A DNA stretch of 22,344 bases, taken from DAOPXV01 sp035352535 (GTDB lineage Bacteria; Muiribacteriota; UBA9980). The stretch covers positions 1-22,344 of the forward strand of contig CAZJFS010000065.1 in the NCBI GenBank assembly GCA_964545075.1, given 5' to 3'. Both the position numbers and the translations under genes were made by a program. Below the pieces are notes generated by a model that was not told the origin of the DNA, made no database searches, and saw only the letters and a list, made by a program, of their open reading frames with translations. The first letter of the stretch is position 1, and the number at the start of each line of letters is the position of its first letter. Positions 1-7,473 of this stretch are shown here, one piece after another.

Positions 1-515
1 ACGAACTTGTCGAAATCGGCGTCACGTGAAGACGATGGATGCCACATATCGACGACGATGAAATCCTCAAAGCCGTTTTTTTCGAGTTTGGCATTAAAAT
101 CCTTCAATTCGTCGTCGCTTATCATGTGTTCAAAATCTTTTTTTACAAGCGCGTTCTTGCAAAGATTATCCATCAGTCTGGGCCATTTGCACCATACCGA
201 AAAATAAAGCGGCTCGGAACCGGACCCGCGTCTTGCGCCGGAAGCGCCGCATAAAAGAAGGACCACGCCGTATTTTTTAGATGAATTGCTTTCGTAATCC
301 TGCGGCAGGATCACTTTAAAAGGTATCGAGTATTTTTTATAGATCGATTTGATGCGTTTATAGTCTATTTTTCTTTTCGCCTTTATGGGTTTGGTGCGGG
401 CTTCGATCTGGGACCAGGGTTCCTCATATGAAAAGGCAGGCGACGAAAGCGGCGCTAGAAAGAAAAATAAAAGGGCGATAATAAAGAGCTTTGATTTGGC
501 GTAATTTATTTTCAT
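1..515 (-). CDS. Secreted esterase-like alpha/beta hydrolase (3' end outside window)
   Basis: Reading from 515 towards 1 gives 171 codons with no stop before the window edge. The start ATG (513-515) follows a good ribosome site, GGAGGAAAC. Residues 1-29 are a signal peptide: a short basic start, a FIIALLFFFL core and a cut after PAFS. The mature part has a helical linker (KAKRKIDYKRIKSIYKKY), then PFKVILPQDY and KKYGVVLLLCGASGARRGSG. This is how putative esterases of the PF00756/dienelactone hydrolase kind begin, with a small-residue oxyanion-hole loop after the first core strand. DFIVVDMWHPSS may be the next core strand. The nucleophile and the rest of the triad lie outside the window, so substrate and activity are unknown. 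It is the only gene on its strand here and diverges from the prepilin-like gene. Family call is moderate; export is well supported. Confidence 0.55.
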   Translation of the reverse strand, partial: MKINYAKSKLFIIALLFFFLAPLSSPAFSYEEPWSQIEARTKPIKAKRKIDYKRIKSIYKKYSIPFKVILPQDYESNSSKKYGVVLLLCGASGARRGSGSEPLYFSVWCKWPRLMDNLCKNALVKKDFEHMISDDELKDFNAKLEKNGFEDFIVVDMWHPSSSRDADFDKF

Positions 516-580
516 GTTTCCTCCATTGAAACCATCTAATGAAATGAATAGCCGGTTTCTCGATTTTCAACTGTTTGGTT

Positions 581-609
581 ATTATAATTAATTTAATTTA
601 TGTAGTCAA
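581..609 (-). promoter_or_regulatory. Near-consensus sigma-70 promoter for the esterase-like gene
   Basis: On the minus strand the -35 is TTGACT (604-609), the spacer is 17 bp and the -10 is TATAAT (581-586). That is 11 of 12 consensus bases. The predicted start near 574 leaves a leader of about 60 nt before the ATG at 515. Confidence 0.75.
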
Positions 610-641
610 GGAAAATAACGCGCGCCTAAAAATAGTTGATA

Positions 642-670
642 TTGAATTTAAACCGTATATGTGATAAAAT
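642..670 (+). promoter_or_regulatory. Predicted extended -10 promoter for the prepilin-like operon
   Basis: TTGAAT (642-647), a 17-bp spacer and TAAAAT (665-670), preceded by TGA, which makes an extended -10. It points away from the esterase promoter, so the two operons diverge from a 207-bp gap. The leader would be about 45 nt. Confidence 0.5.
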
Positions 671-722
671 ATTATTATAGTAATCAAAAAAAGAAGAGCA
701 AAAAGAGGTTTTAAGATAAGAT

Positions 723-3113
723 ATGAAAGCCTGTTCGAAATTTGCGCTAAACTATAATAATTCGAGACGTGGAATGTCGCTGTTGTTGCTGGTGCTTCTC
801 GTCCTTTTTTTCGTGGCGTTTTATGCGTTTCAGCACATATATAACGCTCAGACGCGCGCAAAACAGGCGTATAAAATGTTTCACGTTAATTCCGCTATGA
901 ATCTCGCTGAAGCGGCCATCCAGATGGCTATTTTAAACGTCAATACCGAAATGAATTCGGCGGGCGCCAATAAAGACAAAAATTTCTGGTATTCAAACTT
1001 GCGGAAGACCGTTTCCGGTTCGGGCGGAATATCAAAGGAACTGTGCAATCTTACCGAGGTCGTCAATCTGGCCGATAAATTCAAAGGAAAAATAAAGACG
1101 CTGACCGTTTCGCTCGAGAGCGTCGATAAGTTTTATGATTCTGCGGGAAACCCTGAATCTTTCCGCGATATCGAAAAATGCGGCGCGATCCAGTTCAATT
1201 GCGTGGCCGAGATAATGGGCACGGGAGCGCGGCTTAGGGCGCGCAAGGATTTCAAGGTGGTTCACACCCGCCATCCTATATTGAACAATTACGTGCTTTT
1301 CGTAAAAGACGCATGGGGCGAATATTGCTCGCTTAATAATATCGGTTATCCGTCTTTTACGCCTCAAAACTATAAAAGCGGTCCAGGTTCACGGGAAGGT
1401 TTCAATCCGGGCGACCATAATTTAAAGATAAACGCCAAACCCGTCGATACAATGGATAACGGCAAGATACTTTTTGGCGGTCCGATGGATAGCGATAAAA
1501 AGATCGTCATAAGCCTTTCGGATATGGATTCGGACATGATGGATGAGGTCTGGCCGGGAGCCGGACCCACGAATGTAATAAGAGGCGGTCTTAACGCGAC
1601 CGGCAGCCCCAAGATGGAAGACCCCGAACTTGAAAAAATATACAAGAGCCTGGCATATAACCCCGATGATCCCACCCTTAACACTGCGGCTCTCTGGAAT
1701 CCAATCTGGGCAGATATTTTATCAAAGAGCTCATTTCAGTTCAGGAAGAAAAATTGCGGATTCACTTCCAAGTATCAGTACAAACTTTCGAATTCGGATC
1801 CGGACAATTCCGTAGTGGCTGAAAAGGCTCCGCCGACGACGATTGATTTTGCGGCGATGATGAACGAAAGCTGGCTGTTCGGTTCGCCCGTAATGAATTA
1901 TATAAGCGCGATGCGCGAGCTCGGCGCAGCGGTCTCAAATCCCACGACTCCTCAAAATAACATTACTCTGTTTGCGTTTAACGATAAAAAAGCCCTGACC
2001 GACGCCAAGGGCCTCGACCTTTTCGGCGTTAAGGATGCCCGCAAATTTACCGTGGTCGAGGGCAACGTCTGGCAGAGATACACCAACCTTGCGGTTCTCG
2101 GGATGGAGATTAAAATTCCAGCGGATAGCACTGCGTCTCCGCCTACCGCTGAAAAAATTTTAAATTTTCGCTTTGCGGTACCCGCCATATTATCGACGAT
2201 GGACAAGGAATACGAAAACGCTTCGGCCGTGCCCAAAGATGCCTCGGCGTTCATGCTTTACATCAATTCAAAATATGCGGCGGCTAACGTCGGGAAAAAG
2301 GCCCTTGAGAATATTTTTATAAAAGGCATGGGAGATCGCGCCTGCAATGCCGTCGAAACAAGTCCCACAAAGATCAATTACAATTCCGAAGTCGTCGTCA
2401 GGCCTTATAATATGGGGCACCCGGATAACAGGTTGCTTCCACTTAATATGCCTCACGAAGATATGAAAAAGGTTCTTATAGAGCCGGTAAAAGGTTACGA
2501 TGAATTATCGCCCTCTATTATAGCGAAAACTGCCGTTATTTATGAAAACGAGCAGGAATTTTTCGATAAATGCGCATCCAAGGCCACATCCGGCGGAAAT
2601 ACCGTGACGCTTTTGAATCTTCACGGAAACGTCATGATCAAAAGCGATCTTCATTTAATTGGCCCGACGATAGTTTACAGGGGCGCGGGCGTCGTCATGG
2701 TCGTGCCCGATACTTCAGCGAATCCGCCGATTCCGAGAAGCATTTACATAGGCACCAACATAAAAAAAGACGACGGCGATCCGGTGGCCATAATGACGCT
2801 TTATCCGACGTGGGGAACCATAAACATCATGAGCGACAATCTTGTTATAAACGCATCGCTGATGGCGCTTCATCCGTTTTATAATCCGGCGCAGAACCTT
2901 GTTTCGTTCATAGCCGGCCCGAATCAGACCGGACTTTCGGCGAATTCGCTTAAGATAATTGGAAACGTTTGCGTGGACAGGCTTAATTTACCAGCTTTTC
3001 CTAAATTTACCGAGATTATTTACGATCCTTTTTTCAAGGAGCTCAATACAGAAGACGATTATTTTGTAAGCCTTTCGACCAAGTTCAATTACTGGGTAAA
3101 GGAGCCGCTGTAA
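723..3113 (+). CDS. Large prepilin-like (PilX/PulK-type) secreted protein
   Basis: A 796-residue protein beginning with a type III (prepilin) signal: a basic leader ending SRRG (residue 17), then MSLLLLVLLVLFFVAFYAF (18-36) and an amphipathic helix containing AMNLAEAAIQMAI. The sequence suggests cleavage by prepilin peptidase after Gly17. Residue 5 of the mature protein is not Glu, as in PulK/PilX-type minor pilins that sit at the fibre tip. The remaining ~740 residues are long for a pseudopilin and appear beta-rich, with no motif I recognise. The chosen start gives the basic leader; an ATG at residue 18 would remove it. It is followed 3 nt later by the TerB/TPR gene, so the two are probably co-translated. 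Role is inferred: a minor pseudopilin or surface component of a type IV pilus or type II secretion machine encoded elsewhere. Confidence 0.6.
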   Translation: MKACSKFALNYNNSRRGMSLLLLVLLVLFFVAFYAFQHIYNAQTRAKQAYKMFHVNSAMNLAEAAIQMAILNVNTEMNSAGANKDKNFWYSNLRKTVSGSGGISKELCNLTEVVNLADKFKGKIKTLTVSLESVDKFYDSAGNPESFRDIEKCGAIQFNCVAEIMGTGARLRARKDFKVVHTRHPILNNYVLFVKDAWGEYCSLNNIGYPSFTPQNYKSGPGSREGFNPGDHNLKINAKPVDTMDNGKILFGGPMDSDKKIVISLSDMDSDMMDEVWPGAGPTNVIRGGLNATGSPKMEDPELEKIYKSLAYNPDDPTLNTAALWNPIWADILSKSSFQFRKKNCGFTSKYQYKLSNSDPDNSVVAEKAPPTTIDFAAMMNESWLFGSPVMNYISAMRELGAAVSNPTTPQNNITLFAFNDKKALTDAKGLDLFGVKDARKFTVVEGNVWQRYTNLAVLGMEIKIPADSTASPPTAEKILNFRFAVPAILSTMDKEYENASAVPKDASAFMLYINSKYAAANVGKKALENIFIKGMGDRACNAVETSPTKINYNSEVVVRPYNMGHPDNRLLPLNMPHEDMKKVLIEPVKGYDELSPSIIAKTAVIYENEQEFFDKCASKATSGGNTVTLLNLHGNVMIKSDLHLIGPTIVYRGAGVVMVVPDTSANPPIPRSIYIGTNIKKDDGDPVAIMTLYPTWGTINIMSDNLVINASLMALHPFYNPAQNLVSFIAGPNQTGLSANSLKIIGNVCVDRLNLPAFPKFTEIIYDPFFKELNTEDDYFVSLSTKFNYWVKEPL

Positions 3114-3116
3114 AAT

Positions 3117-4307
3117 ATGCAGGAAAACGAAACTTGTGCCGGAAATTTTGTGAAAGTCGGGCATCTGGATAAATATGGGCTTTTAAGGCTCGTGTTTTCA
3201 AAACTGCTTGAAGATCAGAAGATAGACCTGGCCGAAAAAAAACTTTTTGCGAAGTTTCGCGAGGTTTTTGACATACCCGAAAAAAAAAGCGCGGAAATTT
3301 TAAAGGCGGTTATCGAAGAGTTGAAAAGTAATCCGCCGAAGTTTTCCGGCGTAACGGACCTGGAAACGGAAAGCCGCGAATATAAAAAATGCCTCTACGC
3401 TGAAATATTGTTCAAATCGCTTATTGACGGGCGCATAACTTCTGAAGAAAACGAGCTCATTATTAAAATTTCCGATATTCTTGATATAACGGAAGATCTT
3501 GAATCCGAATGTATCGCGATAGCTCATCAAAAGATAATGGAAGCGGCCGAAACATTTTCGAGCAATAACGCTCATGAACAGGCTTTAACCGCGCTTCTTT
3601 CATTCAAACCCGAAAAAAATGAAAAACCGTATTATTATAAAACCGCATTTAAATTGCTTAGAAACTTGAAGCAGGCTTTTGCCGCCGAAAAATATGAAGA
3701 ATTGTTTTTAAAGCCACTCAAGGAAGAGCAGATATGCTTTGAATCGCTTTTTTATCGCGTTAAACTGACGTCGGATAAAGATTTCGCGCTTAAAGAAAAA
3801 TATATTCTCGATCTCTCGGAGAAAGCTTTAACCGCTCAGCAGAAATTTTCACTGTTTTTTGAGGCCGGGCGTTTTTTTCATTCGAATAATAAATTTGAAC
3901 AGGCTTTTGAAAACTATTCGAATGCTTTTAAAATAGAGCCTGGCGATGCGGATGTCGCGGTAAACATGTTATCCTGCCTTATCTCCCAGAAAAAATATAT
4001 TGCCGCTGAAAATTTTGCCGCCCCAAATTTAGAGAATTTTAAAAGGGACCACAGATTCTTAAATAATTTTGCAATTGTCCTGAACAAACTGAAAAAAAAA
4101 TCCGATTCAGCTTCACTTCTCATAAAAGCCATTGAATTGAAAAATGATTTTATCGATGCCAGAAAAAATCTTATAGAACTATACATATCCGAGAAAAAGT
4201 CGAGTCCGGCCCTGGACGAGATATTTAAACTTGAAAAAATAATTCATAACGATCCGGATATCGATTCGTTTAAAAGCAGGGTAAGAAAAATCGCGAAAGC
4301 CGGTTGA
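3117..4307 (+). CDS. Cytoplasmic protein with two TerB-like repeats and C-terminal TPRs
   Basis: A 396-residue protein without signal peptide or membrane segment. Residues about 20-70 and 90-143 look like two copies of one helical unit: a (L/F)-rich helix, a short acidic turn (DQKIDLAEKKLF / DGRITSEENELI), then a helix ending in DI. This is the pattern of TerB-like (tellurite-resistance B) domains. From about 243 on there are TPR-type helix pairs, for example FEAGRFFHSNNKFEQAFENYSNAFKIEPGD (read as two parts), then 313-346 and 347-380. The ATG lies 3 nt after the stop of the prepilin-like gene and its GGAG lies inside that gene, which indicates translational coupling. It may be a scaffold for the pilin-like partner, but no enzymatic residues are visible. 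TPR call is good; TerB-like call is moderate. Confidence 0.6.
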   Translation: MQENETCAGNFVKVGHLDKYGLLRLVFSKLLEDQKIDLAEKKLFAKFREVFDIPEKKSAEILKAVIEELKSNPPKFSGVTDLETESREYKKCLYAEILFKSLIDGRITSEENELIIKISDILDITEDLESECIAIAHQKIMEAAETFSSNNAHEQALTALLSFKPEKNEKPYYYKTAFKLLRNLKQAFAAEKYEELFLKPLKEEQICFESLFYRVKLTSDKDFALKEKYILDLSEKALTAQQKFSLFFEAGRFFHSNNKFEQAFENYSNAFKIEPGDADVAVNMLSCLISQKKYIAAENFAAPNLENFKRDHRFLNNFAIVLNKLKKKSDSASLLIKAIELKNDFIDARKNLIELYISEKKSSPALDEIFKLEKIIHNDPDIDSFKSRVRKIAKAG

Positions 4308-4440
4308 GGATTTTTTATCATATAAGCGATATTTTTATTACCCGATAGCCGTTATAATTTTTTTTGCTTTATAACAGCGTATAAAATTCAACTACTTTTA
4401 TTAATATTCACTTTAAATAAAAAAAATAGATTTAAAAACA
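4308..4440. other. AT-rich intergenic stretch with an inverted repeat
   Basis: No gene is visible. An imperfect inverted repeat (4348-4357 with 4369-4378, core GTTATAA/TTATAAC) encloses a T-rich loop. It lacks a GC-rich stem and a following T run, so I do not call it a terminator. It may mark the end of the upstream transcript. Confidence 0.3.
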
Positions 4441-4457
4441 TTGGCACACATATTGCT
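4441..4457 (+). promoter_or_regulatory. Sigma-54 (RpoN) promoter
   Basis: TTGGCAC (4441-4447), five bases, then TTGCT (4453-4457). GG (4443-4444) and GC (4455-4456) are separated by exactly 10 bp, the hallmark -24/-12 spacing of RpoN promoters. The predicted start near 4468 gives a leader of about 41 nt to the ATG at 4509. The element also forms the left arm of an imperfect inverted repeat, GGCACACATAT (4443-4453) with ATATTTGTGCC (4462-4472), which could be an operator or an RNA hairpin instead. No RpoN activator is encoded in the window. Confidence 0.65.
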
Positions 4458-4508
4458 TTTGATATTTGTGCCGTTTTATGACGGCGAAAAATCAGGAGGT
4501 GTTTCATA

Positions 4509-5060
4509 ATGAAAAAAGTTTTAGTAGTAGTATTCTTATTTATGGTTACAGTATATTTCGCGGTTCCGGTCATGGCTCAGGATGCGGCAAAACCGGCTGC
4601 TGAAGCTCCTAAAGAAGCAAAAGAAGTGAAAAAAGAAGAAGCGAAAGACAAAAAAGCCGTTGAACTCGTTGAACTTACAGGCAAATTCGTTAAAGAAGCC
4701 GGAAAAAAAGGCGAAAAAATATTTTTCGTAACCGACAAAAACGTAAAATATTTCGTTTATAAAAACGAAAAAAAATTGAAAGAGATCGAAAAAATAGCTG
4801 ATTACGCTAACAAGTCCTTCACGCTTAAAGTTTCCGTAAAAGAAGTAGACGCAAAAAACAAAGACAAAAAAGACTTCTTCCCTTCGATAAAGATCGATTC
4901 ATTCGTTGAAGCCGGCGCGGCCGCTCCCGCAGCTGAAGTAAAAGCTCCTGAAGCTCCCAAGGCTCCCGAAGCTCCCAAAGAAGAAGTAAAAGCTCCTGAA
5001 GCTCCTAAGGCTCCCGAAGCTCCCAAGGCTCCTGAAGCTCCTAAAGAAGAAAAAAAATAA
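4509..5060 (+). CDS. Small secreted OB-like protein with Lys/Ala/Pro/Glu repeat tail
   Basis: A 183-residue exported protein. The signal peptide is residues 1-23, cut after VMA, and the start is fixed by AGGAGGT (4494-4500) 8 nt upstream. The mature protein has a Lys/Glu/Ala-rich linker (24-50). A core at about 55-132 then runs TGKFVKEAG, IFFVTDKNVKYFVY, a helix KKLKEIEKIADYANK, SFTLKVSVKEVD and FPSIKIDSF. This order of strands and helix resembles a small OB-fold-like domain. The tail (145-180) is made of KAPEAP units, probably an extended periplasmic or cell-wall spanning stalk. The next gene encodes a shorter protein with the same layout and no repeat tail, so the two look like tandem paralogues. 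The strong ribosome site and probable sigma-54 promoter suggest conditional, abundant expression. No family name is recognised. Confidence 0.6.
   Translation: MKKVLVVVFLFMVTVYFAVPVMAQDAAKPAAEAPKEAKEVKKEEAKDKKAVELVELTGKFVKEAGKKGEKIFFVTDKNVKYFVYKNEKKLKEIEKIADYANKSFTLKVSVKEVDAKNKDKKDFFPSIKIDSFVEAGAAAPAAEVKAPEAPKAPEAPKEEVKAPEAPKAPEAPKAPEAPKEEKK
4944..5048 (+). repeat. Coding 18-bp tandem repeats (APEAPK units)
   Basis: Near-identical 18-base units encode APEAPK in two runs separated by EEV codons. Units differ mainly at third positions (for example ccc/cct), so the array is a coding minisatellite able to gain or lose units by slippage without a frameshift. Confidence 0.75.
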
Positions 5061-5083
5061 TCGAACTCTATAACTGTCAACGC

Positions 5084-5130
5084 GGTTGGTTCGCGTCTTA
5101 AAGGCGCGGGCCAACCCTTTTAAGTTTTTT
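5084..5130 (+). terminator. Intrinsic terminator after the repeat-tail protein gene
   Basis: GGTTGG (5084-5089) pairs with CCAACC (5111-5116), extended inward by G-U pairs and CGCG/CGCG. CTTTT and a second T run follow. It lies 24 nt after the stop and separates this gene from its downstream paralogue. Confidence 0.75.
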
Positions 5131-5167
5131 ATAGCGTCTGTTTTTAGAATTAAAAGCGAGGTCCAAT

Positions 5168-5596
5168 GTGAAAGCGTTCAAGTTTTTATCGATATTTATG
5201 GTTATATTTATTTTCGCCTCAGCCACGGTATCGGTCGCTTCAGAGGACCAGGCTGCGCCCGTCGTCGTTAAGGATTTAAAATTACCTTCCGGTTTAAGCG
5301 AAGAATGCGTTATAACCGGCATGATACAAAAATACGAGCCTCAAAAAAAAATAAAGCCCCAGGCCTACCAGATCGTGAATGAAAAGCAGGAACATTTTAA
5401 GATCATCGGTCCGAAGTCTATCACCGAGCAAATAATATCCACGCCTGAATTTGAAAAACGCACTTTCAGATTTGTGGGAAAGATAATAAAAAAAGAAGAC
5501 AAAAAAGGCATTTTAATATCTAAGTTCGAAGTATGCCAGCCGCAGGCGCCTCAAACCCCTGCCCCGGCGACTTTAGAGGTTGAAACCAAAAAATAA
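5168..5596 (+). CDS. Small secreted OB-like protein, paralogue of the upstream gene
   Basis: A 142-residue exported protein starting at GTG. An overlapping ATG at 5166 is out of frame and meets TGA at once. GAGGT (5158-5162) lies 5 nt before the GTG. The signal peptide is about residues 1-25 (VSVAS). The core at 47-121 follows the same plan as the gene upstream: TGMIQKYEP, AYQIVNEKQEHFKII, a helix around SITEQIIS, TFRFVGKIIKKED and GILISKFEV. It ends in a short Pro-rich tail (QAPQTPAPA). Similarity to the neighbour was judged by eye, but the order and spacing of hydrophobic strands and the shared initial TG make common ancestry likely. Function is unknown; the fold type suggests periplasmic ligand or protein binding. 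A terminator on each side implies its own transcript, but I see no convincing promoter in the 107-bp gap. Confidence 0.55.
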   Translation: MKAFKFLSIFMVIFIFASATVSVASEDQAAPVVVKDLKLPSGLSEECVITGMIQKYEPQKKIKPQAYQIVNEKQEHFKIIGPKSITEQIISTPEFEKRTFRFVGKIIKKEDKKGILISKFEVCQPQAPQTPAPATLEVETKK

Positions 5597-5636
5597 AGAC
5601 CGTCTCGTGTTTTGAAATAAATTTTTTATCGATACG

Positions 5637-5667
5637 TGGGCCCGTTCCGGGGCCCATTTTGCTTTTT
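5637..5667 (+). terminator. Intrinsic terminator
   Basis: TGGGCCC (5637-5643) and GGGCCCA (5650-5656) form a perfect 7-bp stem with a 6-nt loop. TTTT, GC and TTTTTT follow. Confidence 0.85.
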
Positions 5668-5787
5668 TACACGGGCCGCGCTGAAAATGAATATGGGCTA
5701 ACCGCGTGAATCGGATTTTTAAAATAACGTTATATTATGACGTGATATATTTAGAAATGCGGAACGCGTATTTCAGTTAAAATATTC

Positions 5788-5816
5788 TTGACAAATCATG
5801 TTATTAATCATATAAT
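5788..5816 (+). promoter_or_regulatory. Perfect consensus sigma-70 promoter
   Basis: TTGACA (5788-5793), a 17-bp spacer and TATAAT (5811-5816) match consensus at all 12 bases. The predicted start near 5823 leaves about 23 nt to the ATG, with AAGGAG at 5835-5840. This indicates strong constitutive expression of the chaperone gene. Confidence 0.9.
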
Positions 5817-5845
5817 CGCATAAATTAAAAAAATAAGGAGTTTTT

Positions 5846-7345
5846 ATGAAAAATTATATGCTTGTGGCCATGGCGCTGGTACTTTCGTCTGTCGCCGCGT
5901 TCTGCCCTATAGCGGCTAACGCTCAGACCGGCGAGGTTTCCACTTCTAAAGACGTCAAAACGCCGGATAAGGTCGATCTCGAAAAAATGAATTTCAACTT
6001 CGGCGGCGCGGCGGAGAAAAAAGCCGGCGATACGGCCGAAGCCGTAATAGTAAACCCGGAGGAGGTTATCGCGAAACTCGGCAGCGAAGAGGTCAAAATG
6101 AAGGAACTTCTCTCGAAGCTTGACGAACTTCCGCCATACGTTCCCAAGAGCCAGATAAAAAAAGAAGACAAAATAAAAATGGTCGAAAAGCTTCTGACCG
6201 ATAAGATGCTTGAGCTGGCCATGAAAGAAAAGAATTATTCCGAAAGCGACAAGATGAAGGAAGTCACGAAGGAATTCGAAAAACGCCTTACTTTGCACTT
6301 TTTTGTTAACGATGAAGTCAAAAAGGGAATTCCCGAACCCGCGGAAGCCGACATAAAGGCGTTTTTTGACAAAAACAAGGAGCTGTTCCAGAACGCTCAA
6401 TATGAACAGGTAAAGCAAAATATCGTTGAGAAACTTAAAAACGACAAGACTGAAGCTTATTTCGATGGAATGTTCAAACAGCTCTCGAAAGAATACGAAT
6501 TAAAGACCGACGAAGCGGCTCTCGCTAAAATGCAGAATCTTTTCAATCTTGATTCGAAAGAGCTTTCAATGGCGATCTTCAAGATGAAGGACTCCGAATT
6601 GACTTTAGGCGACATATACAAGACGCTCAAGCTCGACGAGCTTTTAAGCCCGGGGAAACCGCCGGTCGATATAAAAAACCCGCAGGTATGCTACGACGTG
6701 GTGTCTAATGTCTTAAAGGCCAACGTGCTTATAAAAAACGCGATCGCGAACGGATACACCGTGGATAAAAATCCGAAGATCAAAGAAGAGCTGGCGCGCG
6801 TCAGCTCGACCCAAATGAAAAGATTCTTCATCGAATACGAATTGCTCGCGAACATATCGGTAAAAGAAGACGACAAGAAAAAATATTTCGAGGAACATAA
6901 AGCCGAATTCAAGCAGGACGAACAGGTCAAGGCTTCTCATATACTCGTAAAGGAAGAAACCCAGGCCAAGGATATCGAAAAACGCCTCAAGGAAAAAGAT
7001 GGCAAAAATTTCGAGGAAATAGCGAAAGCCGAATCTATATGTCCTTCTAAGGCTCAGGGCGGCGATCTTGGATTATTCGGCCGCGGCCAGATGGTAAAAG
7101 AATTCGAGGACTATGCTTTTACGGGCGAGATCGGCAAATTAAGCCCGATTATAAAGACGCAGTTCGGTTATCATATCGTTAAAGTCACCGAAAAGAAAGC
7201 CGGGAAGCAGCTTGAATACGCTGAAGTAGCGGACAAGCTTGAAGGCAAGCTTAAAAACGACCTGCGCAAGCAGACCTTCGATAAGTATTTCGAGGAACTT
7301 AAAAATAAATACAAAATGGAAATATTCAACGATAAAATAAAGTAA
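5846..7345 (+). CDS. SurA/PrsA-like periplasmic peptidyl-prolyl isomerase (parvulin type)
   Basis: A 499-residue exported foldase that probably isomerises X-Pro bonds and chaperones proteins outside the inner membrane. The signal peptide is 1-26 (cut after ANA). The parvulin domain spans about 358-450: VKASHILVKEE, NFEEIAKAES, GGDLGLFGRGQMVKEFEDYAF and FGYHIVKV, all standard PpiC/rotamase signatures. It is embedded in helical chaperone segments as in SurA and PrsA. The N-terminal half repeats the framing segments (IKAFFDKNKELFQ at 170-182 against KKKYFEEHKAEFKQ at 344-357; QVKQNIVEKLKND at 188-200 against EVADKLEGKLKND at 460-472). There, however, the two segments meet directly with no parvulin domain between them. 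No lipobox is evident. It has its own perfect promoter and terminator, so it is monocistronic. Family call is strong; client proteins are unknown, though the many secreted neighbours are candidates. Confidence 0.88.
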   Translation: MKNYMLVAMALVLSSVAAFCPIAANAQTGEVSTSKDVKTPDKVDLEKMNFNFGGAAEKKAGDTAEAVIVNPEEVIAKLGSEEVKMKELLSKLDELPPYVPKSQIKKEDKIKMVEKLLTDKMLELAMKEKNYSESDKMKEVTKEFEKRLTLHFFVNDEVKKGIPEPAEADIKAFFDKNKELFQNAQYEQVKQNIVEKLKNDKTEAYFDGMFKQLSKEYELKTDEAALAKMQNLFNLDSKELSMAIFKMKDSELTLGDIYKTLKLDELLSPGKPPVDIKNPQVCYDVVSNVLKANVLIKNAIANGYTVDKNPKIKEELARVSSTQMKRFFIEYELLANISVKEDDKKKYFEEHKAEFKQDEQVKASHILVKEETQAKDIEKRLKEKDGKNFEEIAKAESICPSKAQGGDLGLFGRGQMVKEFEDYAFTGEIGKLSPIIKTQFGYHIVKVTEKKAGKQLEYAEVADKLEGKLKNDLRKQTFDKYFEELKNKYKMEIFNDKIK

Positions 7346-7395
7346 TTTTCTTTTAGAAACATTTAAAGTTTTTATTTTATCGCAAGCTTTATTCT

Positions 7396-7423
7396 AAGGC
7401 CGGTCTTGAAAACCGGCCTTTTT
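7396..7423 (+). terminator. Intrinsic terminator after the PPIase gene
   Basis: AAGGCCGGT (7396-7404) pairs perfectly with ACCGGCCTT (7412-7420) around a 7-nt loop, and the T run continues to 7423. Confidence 0.9.
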
Positions 7424-7431
7424 AATGTTAA

Positions 7432-7460
7432 TTTACTTTTTAATTAAATTTTGATATAAT
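7432..7460 (+). promoter_or_regulatory. Extended -10 promoter with almost no leader
   Basis: TTTACT (7432-7437), a 17-bp spacer and TATAAT (7455-7460), preceded by TGA. The expected start near 7467 lies only about 7 nt before the ATG at 7474, and no Shine-Dalgarno sequence is present. The message is therefore probably leaderless or nearly so. Confidence 0.7.
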
Positions 7461-7473
7461 GGCTTGAATAAAT

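Noticed and set aside
4348..4378. Inverted repeat GTTATAA/TTATAAC as a terminator
   Set aside because: The stem is all A/T at its core and is not followed by a T run.
4944..5048. The 18-bp repeats as a CRISPR-like array
   Set aside because: Units are contiguous without spacers and stay in frame within a secreted protein gene.
5825..6418. A 197-codon open frame on the minus strand inside the PPIase gene
   Set aside because: It overlaps the strongly supported parvulin gene, is composed of Phe/Leu/Arg-rich mirror sequence of Lys/Glu codons, and has no domain.
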